NCBI GenBank assembly: GCA_003550305.1
Contig: QKYT01000220.1
Location: forward strand, 61,103-125,102
DNA from: Glomus cerebriforme
Taxonomy: Eukaryota; Glomeromycota; Glomeromycetes; Glomerales; Glomeraceae
Direction: 5' to 3'
DNA length: 64,000 bases
This document shows positions 38,425 to 48,754 of this stretch, piece by piece (position 1 is the first letter of the stretch; each line of letters begins with the position of its first letter). A model generated the notes under the pieces. That model was not told the DNA's origin and searched no databases. It worked only from the letters and a program-made list of their open reading frames with translations. Made by a program: the position numbers and the translations under genes.

Positions 38425-39599
38425 TTCTCCACAACATCTATTTCAAAAAATATTGTTTATGTCGTCAAAAATCTATAAGCGAGGTCTTTTTTTGATTTTA
38501 AAAATTTATTATTTTATTTTTTTTCTCTTTTTTCTTTCATCACAATGGTTTATGAATGTGGTTTAAAGTAGCAAAAAGAATTATGTACACTTTTTCATAC
38601 AAAACCTGAATGTTGAATGTTTACGCGTAAAAAAAAATTCTCCTGTAGAATTATCTTTTTATATTTCTCCAGATTAATTTCTTTACCATTTTCGGGGGGG
38701 GCAAAATCAATTTTATGACTAAATATCATTTTATTTGCAATTGCCATAAGGTTTGAACCCTGATGAATTAATATAACAGCATAAATACATTCAATCCGAT
38801 CACATATTTTTTTATTTTTCCAACTGATATGAATCCAACACAACTGAGACTTTGTTCATTTTGATAATTCTCACAATTTAATTTTTTCTTATTACAGCTG
38901 AAATAGTCAGACATATAATCAAACTTAAAGGAATAGAAAAGAAATGAACGAAAATAGAATGTCAGTTTGTCTCTATTCAATGGAATATTTTCATTTGTAT
39001 AAGCATGCGATGTGAAAGTGATCAATTTTTTTCTCTGTAGATAAAAAGTAGCAGTTAAACATCAAATCTTGCATAGTTTATTAATGATTTTTCCAAAGGT
39101 CTTGCAATGGATTCTTAATTCAATCGATTGTAAATAATATTTAGTAAATTCAAAAGTTTATTTAGACTTTTACCACGTGAAGATTGATTGCATAAATTAA
39201 AAAATAGGAAAATTCTTTATTGAACAATTTTTTATTGATAAATATTAAATAGCCATAGACTTAGAAATTAAACCAAATTCTGTCTAATGGTTTACTTGTA
39301 TTTAAATTTTAATTTGGATACTAATTATGTAATAGTCCAAAATATATATTAATATAAGTATAAAATAAGAAATTACCAAAAAATAATGGATTTTAATGAA
39401 TTTTATATCCAAATATATTTAGACATAACAGTATAATAATGAAGGTAATTTCTCAATAAAATTATGCAAACTTATTTATTTTAATATTAATTATAATAAT
39501 CTATTTGTAAAGTAATATAAATTAAGTAGAATAAGTTTAGATCAATCAATATATGATTAATACTTACAGACTTCAGTTTTGATTTTGCTGATCAGAGTC

Positions 39600-40406
39600 T
39601 TATGAAAAGCTGAAGTTGAAGTTTAAAGTACTTACAAAAAAGAGACAAAGTGAAATTGAACTAACCTACAAAAAGAAAGTCCTAATTTCAAATTCAAATT
39701 GAAGTATTTATAAAAGAAAATTCTTAAACCTAAGCTAAAAATATTATTATTTTAAGCAGAAGTTGAATCTGCATTTTATGATTCAATTGTATACTTTACT
39801 ATTGAACTTTTGAAATGCAAAAGTAAAACATAAACTTTTTAAATACAAAAAAAATAGCCAAGTCTAAAATCAAAATAAAACAACTTACAAAAAAAAAAAA
39901 TATTTAAGTTTAAGTTAAAATAAAGTTTTAAAAAAGAAAATATTTAAGTTTAAAATAAAATGAAAATAATAAAAAAAGAAAATACTTAAGTCTAAAGTTA
40001 AAATAAAGATTTATAAAAAAAAAAAAATGGTTAAGTCTGAAATTAAAATGAAAACTTACAAAAGAAAAAAAAATTCAAGTCTAAAATTAAAATAAAGATC
40101 TACAAAAGAAAAAAAAATAATTTACAAAAAAAAAAAATCTAAAGATAAATTAAAATAAAGATTTATAAAAAAAAAAAAAAAAAATTAAAATAAAAAATTA
40201 ATAATAAAATGACTTAATACCAATTGCCTAAAATATCTCAAATTTTGAAAAAAAAAAAAAAAATATCCAAATCTAAAATTAAATAAAGCATTAAAAAAAA
40301 ATCCAAATTCAAAATTAAAATAAAATAACTTATAAAAGAANNNNNNNNNNNNNNNNGTTAAGTCTGAAATTAAAATGAAAACTTACAAAAAAAAAAAAAA
40401 TTCAAG

Positions 40407-40450
<44 letters not shown>

Positions 40451-41250
40451 AAAAAAAAAAAAAATCTAAAGATAAATTAAAATAAAGATTTATAAAAAAA
40501 AAAAATCTAAAGTTAAAATCAAAATAAAGATTTATAAAAGAAAAAATCTAAAGCTAAAAATAAAGCAACTTATGAAAAAAAAAAAAAAAATATCCAAATC
40601 TAAAATTAAATAAAGCATTAAAAAAAAATCCAAATTCAAAATTAAAATAAAATAACTTATAAAAGAAAATATTCAAATCTAAAATTAAAATAAAAAACTA
40701 AAAGAAAAAAAATATCTGAATTTAAAATTAAAATAAAGATCCATAAAAGAAAAAAAACTTAAATCTAAAGTTAAAGAATCAACTTACAAAAAAAAAATAT
40801 CTAAAAGCAAATAAAATAAAAATACATACAAAAAAAAAATTCTCAAAACTAAGCCAAAGAAACATTATTATTTTGAGTAGAAATTATACTTATACATTAC
40901 AATTCAATTATATACTCTACTATTAAGCTCTTGAAATGTAAAAGTAAAATATAAATCTTCTAGATATAAAAGAAAATATTCAAATCTAAAGTTGAAATAA
41001 AGCAACTTATAAAAAAAAAGAAAATGCTTAAGTTGAAACAGATCTATAAAAGAAGAAAATATTTAAGTTTAAAATTAAAATAAAGTAATTTACAAAAAAA
41101 AAAATTCAAGTTCAAAATCAAAATAAAAATCTAAAAAGAAAATAAAGTTTGAACTTTAGAACAATCTATAAAAGTAAACAAAAAGTTAAATAAAAAAAAC
41201 TTATAAAAAAAATTTAGTTAAAGTAATTAAATAAAAAAAAATCCAATTAA
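39600..41250. repeat. Degenerate A-rich minisatellite-like repeat array
   Basis: Imperfect units of about 30-45 bases recur, each built on the pattern (A/T)AGTCTAAA(G/A)TTAAAATAAAG followed by a short word such as ATTTATAAAAG or CAACTTACAAAA and an A run. Unit length and sequence drift strongly. The array is interrupted by an assembly gap at 40341-40356. Confidence 0.75.
40341..40356. other. Assembly gap (16 N)
   Basis: Sixteen undetermined bases inside the A-rich repeat array. The sequences on either side repeat each other (see findings). A further single N is at 42109. Confidence 0.99.
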
Positions 41251-42004
41251 ATTTAGACTTATTGAAATATTAATAGGACCCGAGCATATATAAATAGGTA
41301 ACAAGAAATTGGAAAAAATTTATCTAAAAAAGAAAAGATTTACATAATTATTTTGGCTTATTCTACATATTTTTTTTTGTTACCTATTTCAGTATTGTTC
41401 AGAATCCTATATTAATTAACAATCAAAATAATAAAAATAGTTAATTATTATTATTATTATTAATTGCCAGTAAATCGAATAATTAAATTAAACAATTTGT
41501 GAATTTTTATTAAATTATATAACTAAATCAAATAAAATTTTACTATAAGGTTTTAAAGTCAAAAGGTTTGATTTTGGCTAGTAATTCTGTAATTGTAATA
41601 AATATATTTTTATTATATATAAAAAAAATAAATTTCTAGAATATATAGTAAAATAAAATGCAAGAGATATAATATAGTATAATAAAGAGTATTAATTATT
41701 TTTATATAAGCTAATCTAATATACAAAGTAAATTTATAAAAATTTGATTAATTTTTTTAAAAGTTATTATATATAATTAAATAGATAAATTTAATTATAA
41801 CATCCTGTTACATGTCTTATTTGTAACAACCTTAGAAAATAGGTCTGGATAATAAATTTTTATTTATAGAAATTATTTATTTATTTATAGGATTTTAATT
41901 AATCAAACTAAACACAATAAAAAATGACAATATACATTAATATAGTAAAAGTAAATACGCATTTTTTTTTATTTTTTTATCATTTATATTACTAGGCAAC
42001 CAAG

Positions 42005-42590
42005 TTAAAACATCCTAAAGAAAATGATAAAAAAAAAGAAGTATACAAAAAAAAGAATAAATAAAATAAAAAAAAATGAAAAAGAAGAAATAAACAAAAA
42101 AAAAAAAGNAAAAAAAATAAACAAAGAAAAAATAAATGAAAAAAAATGAAAAAGAAGATAATTAGAACAAAAAAATCCTGCCAAAAATAAGAAAAACAAA
42201 GAAAAAATAAAGAAAAGATTTACCTAAAGACCGAAATGCTAAAGAGCAGGAAAAAAAAAGTTAGAATGAAAAAACTTACTGAAAATGAAAATAAAACCTA
42301 AGAGATGAAGAACTGACCTAAATGGAAAGAAAAAAAAGAAAAAAAAGAAAAAGGGTTAGAAAAGAAAGAAAGGCAAAAACTAACAAACAAAAAAAAAAAA
42401 ATGAAAATAGCAAACGTATCTAAAAAGAGACAAAGAGCAAACTAAATTGAAAGAGAAAATAAAAAAAAAAGAAGGTATTAGAGAAAAAAAAAAGAAAAAA
42501 ATAAGCAAATAAATGGAAAAATAAAAAAAAATAAAAAATAAAATTAGTGAACGTACCTGAGAAAAAGAGAAAAAAAAGTTAAAAAGATTA
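42005..42590. repeat. Purine-biased low-complexity stretch
   Basis: The top strand is almost all A and G with occasional T and C, built from words such as AAAATGAAAAAGAAGA and ATAAACAAAGAAAAAATAAA. The first half includes a near-duplicate (around 42075 and 42145). It does not code on either strand; the bottom-strand Phe/Leu-rich ORF is a composition artefact. Confidence 0.7.
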
Positions 42591-42982
42591 TTATAAATAG
42601 CTGATAAACAAATAATAATATATGCATGATGACATCAATAAATAATATTACACAAAAATTAAAATTTCTGAGGGTATTACAAATAAAGTGTGTAACAGGC
42701 TATTACATGTACATTTATTCTAATTAAATGATCTAGATTGTATTTTAAAATTAAAATTTAAAAATTAGTATAGTCAGACTTCTATATAATTATTCTTTAT
42801 ATAAATATTCTTTATAAGTATCTAAATTTAAGAAATAGTTTCTAAATATATATATTATTTTTATTATAATTAAATAAATTTCCATATAATTACTATAATT
42901 TTAGTCATAAAATATTTTTAGCCAGAATTATAAATAAATTATATAATTTAAATTTTCTTTTTAAAAATTAGAATTATATATA

Positions 42983-43533
42983 CAGTATGTGACAAAAGTT
43001 TTCAGAATAAAAATTTAGTATGAAAAAACTTTAATAATTTCTGCAATATGCACGTGATTGGCAAATAATTTTATATAATTATACTGTGGCTATTTTTATA
43101 TGATATCGATCATTATTTATTTATATTATAATTATGCTACGTAATTTCATTTCCAGTTCAATATGGTTTATGATACTTTTGCACAACGTCATATAATTAT
43201 GACTACTTTATGGCAAAATGGTATGAACCTCAAAATATGTTAATAAGCTGTTGGCAAAAAAAAATCAATTATTATAGATATTTTTTTTGATATTATTCAA
43301 AAGGAGTGGGAAGAAATCGAAGATAAAATTTTTATTAATTTAATTCGTAGTATATCATCATGGCTAAAGCAGATAATTGAGGGTGATGGTAATAAGATAA
43401 GCTATTAAATAAGCTTAGACAAACTTTTTTGCAAGACAATAAAGCATATATATTTAAATTTTCATATATTTTTAATTAATTTTCAAAGTGCAATTAATAA
43501 AAATGTGATTCCGATTACTTTTGTCATGCACTG
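42983..43533 (+). mobile_element. Decayed Tc1/mariner-type transposon copy, 551 bp
   Basis: The left end CAGTATGTGACAAAAGT (42983) and the right end ACTTTTGTCATGCACTG (ending 43533) are inverted repeats differing at three bases. Both are flanked by TA, the Tc1/mariner target duplication (42981-42982 and 43534-43535). The right half (about 43303-43408) still reads as a transposase C-terminus (KEWEEIEDK-like, then LIRSISSWLKQIIEG), including the W..I...LI.S pattern of Tc1 transposases. The catalytic core is deleted, so the copy is not autonomous. Confidence 0.8.
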
Positions 43534-44962
43534 TATGTAAAAGTTAAAACCAATTTTTTTTTTATAAAATTACTATTCTTAAAAAAAGAAAATATTCAAA
43601 TTATATTTACTAATTTTAGCTAAAATTAAGATATTTTAATTTTAATATTTTTAAAGAAAATTTATTTCTCATCCAAATGATTTCTTATCCTATCATATAA
43701 TTTTAATATATAAATATATTAGCTATACAATCGAATTCCCATATAATCACCTCCTATATAATCACACCTTTTTATAAGTATTTATTTTTATGTAACTGAC
43801 ATAAAGTTAATTAAAAAACCCTTCTTTAATCATATACATATTATAATAATTTTAGATAAAGTTACTAATCATTATACTTTCTTGTGAAATAGATTTTTTT
43901 GAATTATAACCAACATAATACAAAGATGTAATTTGATATAATTCATATGTTTTATTAGTAAAAATTATGACTGTCATAATTGATTTTGCCCATAACAAAA
44001 TATTTTGACAATAGCTTTTTAATTTTACTGAAAAGTATACTAATCATCACTGTTATATTAAACAAACTTTTTAATTGGTATGATTTTATCTGAGATAAAA
44101 AATTAGTAAAATCATCTGGAATGATTAAAATTCAAATTTTATCTAGGGTGAAATTTAAATTAATTTAAAATAAAATCTGAAAAAAAAATTTATATTATAT
44201 ATATATTAATAAAATCAAAAATTTAAAAAATAAGAAAAATTTAATGGATTTAATTTAACTTTAATAATTAAAAAATAAATTATTATTACAAAATTAAACT
44301 GATTTACCATATATAATATAGATATTTACTAAATTTATTCTGAGATTCTGAAATACAACATATAATATTTCATAATAAAATCTAATAAAATTCTAAAGAG
44401 TTTTAAATACAGTACAGTTATTATATTTAACTTCTAAGTAAACCAAACAAGTGAAACTATAAACATATTCACACCATCTGGTTTGTTTTTTTAAAAGCAA
44501 TTTTTTAAACTTGCTACATCACAAATCTGAAACATTGTTTTTAGTTATTTAATGCGAGATTTTTAAATTCCATAATAGCATTTTCCATTTTAGCATTCAA
44601 ATTTTGGCATAATGGTTTAAGTCTGTTATTATATATTTTTTTATGATTATGCATTTAGTAAATTTGCGTTAATTTAACTCCGCAAATAGATATAGTATAT
44701 ATATATATATCTATTTTTATTTGATTTACATGATACACGGAAGATACATTTATGTTTATAAATTTATATTCGGAGTTGGAAGTGAAGAAATCAAAATTTG
44801 CCACGAGTTTCTCTATTTGCATAAGAAGTTACACACAAAAAAATTGAAAGATAATTGGTTACCTTTTTTTTTAAGCCGGATAATTATAAATAGAAAAACA
44901 AAAAAAACAAGAGAAATAATATCTATATTTTTAATAAAGAGAGATTTAAGTGATTCTACAAA

Positions 44963-47564
44963 ATGGCACCGTCACGCTCTTTCTTTATTATTTGTATTTT
45001 AATAATTACCATATCGGCAAACACTTTTGCATTTTATTTGCCAGGTGTAGCACCTCGCGATTATAAAAGCGGCGATGAAGTAGAAGTACATGTTAATTCC
45101 CTCACACCGATGATGGCAGCACAACAACTTAAATCTGTTATTCCTTACGATTATTATTATAAACCTTTCCATTTTTGTCAACCAACCGAATTAAAGAGTC
45201 AGCCCGAATCTTTAGGAAGTATTTTATTCGGTGATCGTATTTTCAACTCTCGTTATAAGGTATGAATCTAACTTTTACGTCCGTCTATTAATTATTCAAT
45301 GCACAGTTTTTTGCAAATCATTATTTGAATATTGTTTTCTTTTAAAAATTTAATAGCTTAAAATGCTGGACGACGTAACATGCGAATTTCTTTGCAATTC
45401 AACAGTTCCCGCCGAAGATGCCAAATTCATTAATCAGCGTATAAGAGAAAATTATGCTATTAACTGGCTCATTGACGGGCTTCCAGCTGCTAGTAAAAAA
45501 TTGGATCCTAAGACCCGTACTCCTTTCAACAGTATCGGATTTGAATTAGGAGATACTACACCTGAACCATCTTTACATAATCATTATGAAATAACAATTC
45601 AATATCATTCTCAAGATAATAACAAATACCGTGTTGTCGGTGTAATTGTAAAACCATCCAGGTATAAAGATTTAATTGAATATTTACGATATTATTTGTT
45701 CAAAATCAACATTAATTAATTCTTTTTGCAACAACAGTCGAAAATATGAATCAGAAAAAGAAGCTAGAACCTGTGATTCTAATAGCAACAGATTAATATT
45801 GAGCGAAAGTAGTTCTAATGAAGTATTTTACACTTACAGCGTAATATGGAATGTGAGTATTTTTATATATAATAATATTAAGCATTTTCTTTAAAATTAA
45901 TGTCATAATTTAAACTTTTTATTTAGTCCTCTCCAACCGCGTGGGCAACACGTTGGGACAATTATTTACATACTTTCGATCCGAGAATTCATTGGTTCAG
46001 TTTGGTAAATTCTATCGTCATTGTGTTGTTCTTGACGGGTATGGTTGCTATGATATTACTTCGTGCTTTGCACAAGGATATTTCTCGATACAATCAAATT
46101 GAGGACAAGGTATTTATTTCATTTTATGTAATTTTTTTTTTGTTGATTTCTCATAATAATTAATTTTCCTATATGAATTTATCTGTATAAATTTATAGGA
46201 AGATGTTCAAGAAGATTTTGGATGGAAATTGGTTCATGGTGATGTGTTCCGTCCTCCAGCAAATGTCATGTTATTGTCTGTTTTATTGGGAAGTGGTGCA
46301 CAGTTATTCTTTATGACTGCTGTTACACTCGGTTAGTATTATAATTTCGATCAAGCAATTATGTATATTAAATTGTAATTAATCGTAAATTATTATTGCA
46401 GTCTTTGCCGTTCTTGGTTTCCTTTCACCTTCAAATCGTGGTTCCTTAGCTACAGTAATGATCATATTTTATATGCTGTTTGGTTCTGTAGCTGGATATG
46501 TTTCTGCTCGCGTATATAAAATGTTTAACGGTGATTCGTGGAAAAAAAATGTTTTTTTGACAGCTTTCTTATTCCCATCGTAAGTAATTGATTGGTTTAT
46601 TTGTTAATTAAAAAAAAAATCAATTTGAAAACTAATCCAAAATGTTTTTCATTTGCATATAGACTTATTTTCACTATTTTCGTCGTTCTAAATTTCTTCC
46701 TAGTTTCGGCAAAGTCTTCTGGTGCTGTCCCTGCCACCACACTATTAGCTATAATTGGATTATGGTTTTTAATATCCGTTCCTTTATGTTTCATCGGTTC
46801 ATTTTTCGGATTCAGAAAACCTGTATGTTTAAATTTTGATGATAACGTGTTTGATGAGAAAGAAAAGCGAGATGAAATTTTATATAACTCGTTTCTTTAT
46901 TTGCTTTAGAAAATTGAACATCCAGTTCGTACAAACCAAATCCCACGGCAAATTCCCGATCAAGTATTTTACTTGCGGCCAATTCCTTCCATGCTCATGG
47001 GCGGTGTACTTCCATTTGGTGCTATCTTTATCGAATTATATTTCATAATGAACAGCATTTGGGGAAATAAAGTATATTATTTGTTCGGATTTGCCGCTTT
47101 GGTATTTGTAATTCTTACCATTACGTGTTCGGAAGTCACAATCTTATTGTGTTACTTCCATCTATGTGCAGAGGTTAGTTTGAATACGTCATTAATTTTC
47201 AAATGTGAGTTTCTGTTTATTTACTTTTTTATTTTACATCTTCTAGGATTATCATTGGACTTGGAGGGCCTTCTTAACATCTGGAGCATCTGGATTATAC
47301 ATTTTCATCTATTCTATTATGTATTTCGCAACTAGGTTACAAATTACATCTTTAACAAGCACAGTTATATATTTTGGATGGTCAGGAGTTATGAGCTTAA
47401 TGTTTTTCGTTCTTACTGGTACGTTATTTTTTTAATGCAAATTTATAAAATAGATATCTTCCAAACTAATTATATTTTTACTCGTGTATCATCTAGGAAC
47501 AATTGGATATTTTGCATGCCTTGCTTTCATTCGAAGGATTTTTATGAGCATTAAGGTAGATTAA
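44963..47564 (+). CDS. Transmembrane 9 superfamily protein (nonaspanin, EMP70 family)
   Basis: Multi-exon gene for about 630 residues. A signal peptide ([17 protein letters not shown]) is followed by [24 protein letters not shown], the nonaspanin opening. A luminal domain with paired cysteines comes next (FCQP, CEFLC). Nine transmembrane helices follow, starting at the segment [22 protein letters not shown]. Other marks are [41 protein letters not shown]-like [29 protein letters not shown] and the C-terminal SIKVD. The final Lys-x-Asp is the COPI-binding Golgi retention signal of this family. TM9SF proteins act in Golgi and endosomal sorting and adhesion, and yeast members affect copper balance. 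The leader ATG at 44963 gives the signal peptide directly. Confidence 0.95.
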
Positions 47565-48349
47565 AGAAAGATAACGATAAGATTTAGTGAAGTTTGTATC
47601 ATAAATCAAAAAAGATTGAATATTCTGTATATGTGTATTACATTTGTTATACCCTTATAGTTTATATTACGAGAATTGATGGGAAATTTTTAAGGTTAAC
47701 CAAATAAAGGTTTTTTTTATTTTATTATTGAATAAATCGACCAAGATTTTTAAATTAGTTTAATTATAATGTAGTTGGATAATCAATTGATTTGATGTGA
47801 TTTTCCAATTTAATTTTGTATTTTTTTTTAGATAGTTATTTTTACAATATATATTAAAAAATTATTATTGTTAATTTTCCAGGAAAATTATATCATTTAA
47901 ACTTTAATTTATTGTTGCAATTTGATAATTAAACGTCTTTACTGGAAATCTTCCTATGCATAAACTATTATCTTACCGTAGAAAGATAATCTTTGTTATT
48001 AATAACTGAGTACAAAAGATTCAAAACCATGCGAAAAAGTTTTAGATTATACATATATGATTGTAAACATTGATAATGGCGTTGGGCGAAGATTGGCGTG
48101 TATTGTGGGTTTATATATTGTGTAACATTTGACGCACATTATGAATACTCATCATTTTAATGTAATGGAGTAGTCCGTGTGCCGAGATAAACTTGATCTT
48201 TTTGCATAGATAAGATCCACCATCACTGATAAGACGCGCCAGAGCTTGTAAACCATTTCGTCTAGCGCCCAACTATCAAAGAGTTTGTGTCTGATTCTTT
48301 TGTATAAAGAGAGACATTTTAATCATTTTTCTCCTTAAAATTTCTTCTC
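47565..48349. other. Spacer and promoter region of CPA1
   Basis: Up to about 48000 the sequence is AT-rich 3' flank of the TM9SF gene. From about 48070 to 48300 base composition becomes noticeably more GC. This part contains GTTGGGCG (about 48082) and its inverse CGCCCAAC (about 48267), plus the GATA motifs listed separately. It is the likely core promoter and transcription start region of CPA1. No RNA gene is recognised. Confidence 0.5.
48185..48233. promoter_or_regulatory. Cluster of GATA-factor-like motifs upstream of CPA1
   Basis: Three GATA words within 50 bases: GATAAA at 48185, GATAAG at 48209 and GATAAG at 48228, all on the same strand. HGATAR is the binding site of fungal nitrogen-regulatory GATA factors (AreA/Nit2/Gln3 family), which would suit an arginine-biosynthesis gene. 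In an AT-rich genome such words also arise by chance, so this is tentative. Confidence 0.4.
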
Positions 48350-48501
48350 ATGTTTAACAGATTTAACACACCAACTGCAAACGATTATTTTGATATCCAA
48401 GGTTATTATTTTTTTTTTTATCATTTACTATCGCTTTCTACATATTAATTAACTTTTTTTATTTTTCTATCATAGTCTGGAAGTCCTCATCAGAATTTTA
48501 A
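48350..48501 (+). CDS. Arginine attenuator peptide-like uORF, split by an intron
   Basis: The ATG is at 48350. Exon 1 is 48350-48401 and exon 2 is 48476-48501, separated by a 74 bp intron (gttatt...ctatcatag with a long T tract). The spliced frame is 25 codons plus TAA, and ends 253 bases before the CPA1 start. The peptide has Asp12-Tyr13 and Trp19-Lys20, the spacing of the fungal arginine attenuator peptide (Neurospora Asp12, Tyr13, Trp19; yeast D13, Y14, W20-K21). Its tail is WKSSSEF, where yeast has WKTSSH. In those fungi the nascent peptide stalls the ribosome when arginine is abundant, lowering CPA1/arg-2 translation and exposing the mRNA to decay. Unspliced, the frame would lose the Trp core and stop at 48448. 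Residues 15-17 (DIQ) differ from the usual S-D-H. Confidence 0.82.
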
Positions 48502-48754
48502 AATTTTTTTAGAAACTCTTTTTCATTTTTGTTGTTTCCTTTGCGCGTTTTTCTGAAAAAAAAAAAAAAATTATAATTAATTTACATATTTCAATTGTAC
48601 ATAAATCAAAAAATTTTAAACCACAACCACATCCACTTTTTTCCTTAATATTATACCCTTATTATTATACACTTTATACCATTATACTATCCAATCTTTT
48701 TTTTTTAAAAAAAATACTTCTATTTTAATTTTATTTAAGTTATAAATTGTAGTA

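Larger units (their letters stand above)
38425..44962. other. 6.5 kb gene desert, extremely AT-rich
   Basis: No coding region is supported. The content from left to right is unique AT-rich sequence, an A-rich degenerate repeat block with an assembly gap, a purine-biased stretch, and a decayed Tc1/mariner element with possible pogo-like end fragments. Last comes the promoter region of the TM9SF gene, with a (TA)n run near 44696-44709. Short ORFs here are chance. Confidence 0.6.

Noticed and set aside
38740..38770. TTTGAACCC resembling a tRNA T-loop on the minus strand
   Set aside because: No acceptor stem, anticodon arm or A box at the right distance.
38595..39025. Overlapping minus-strand ORFs of 82 and 85 codons in the desert
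   Set aside because: No motif, no splice partners and composition like the surroundings; treated as chance.
39600..41250. CRISPR-like or centromeric array
   Set aside because: The units are degenerate, A-rich and of variable length with no spacers, and the organism is a eukaryote; ordinary low-complexity repeat.
42005..42199. Minus-strand ORF of Phe/Leu/Ser only
   Set aside because: It is the complement of the A/G-rich low-complexity tract and crosses an undetermined base.
48070..48300. Possible structured RNA gene in the GC-richer island before CPA1
   Set aside because: No tRNA, 5S, snRNA or snoRNA boxes could be matched; promoter or leader is the simpler reading.
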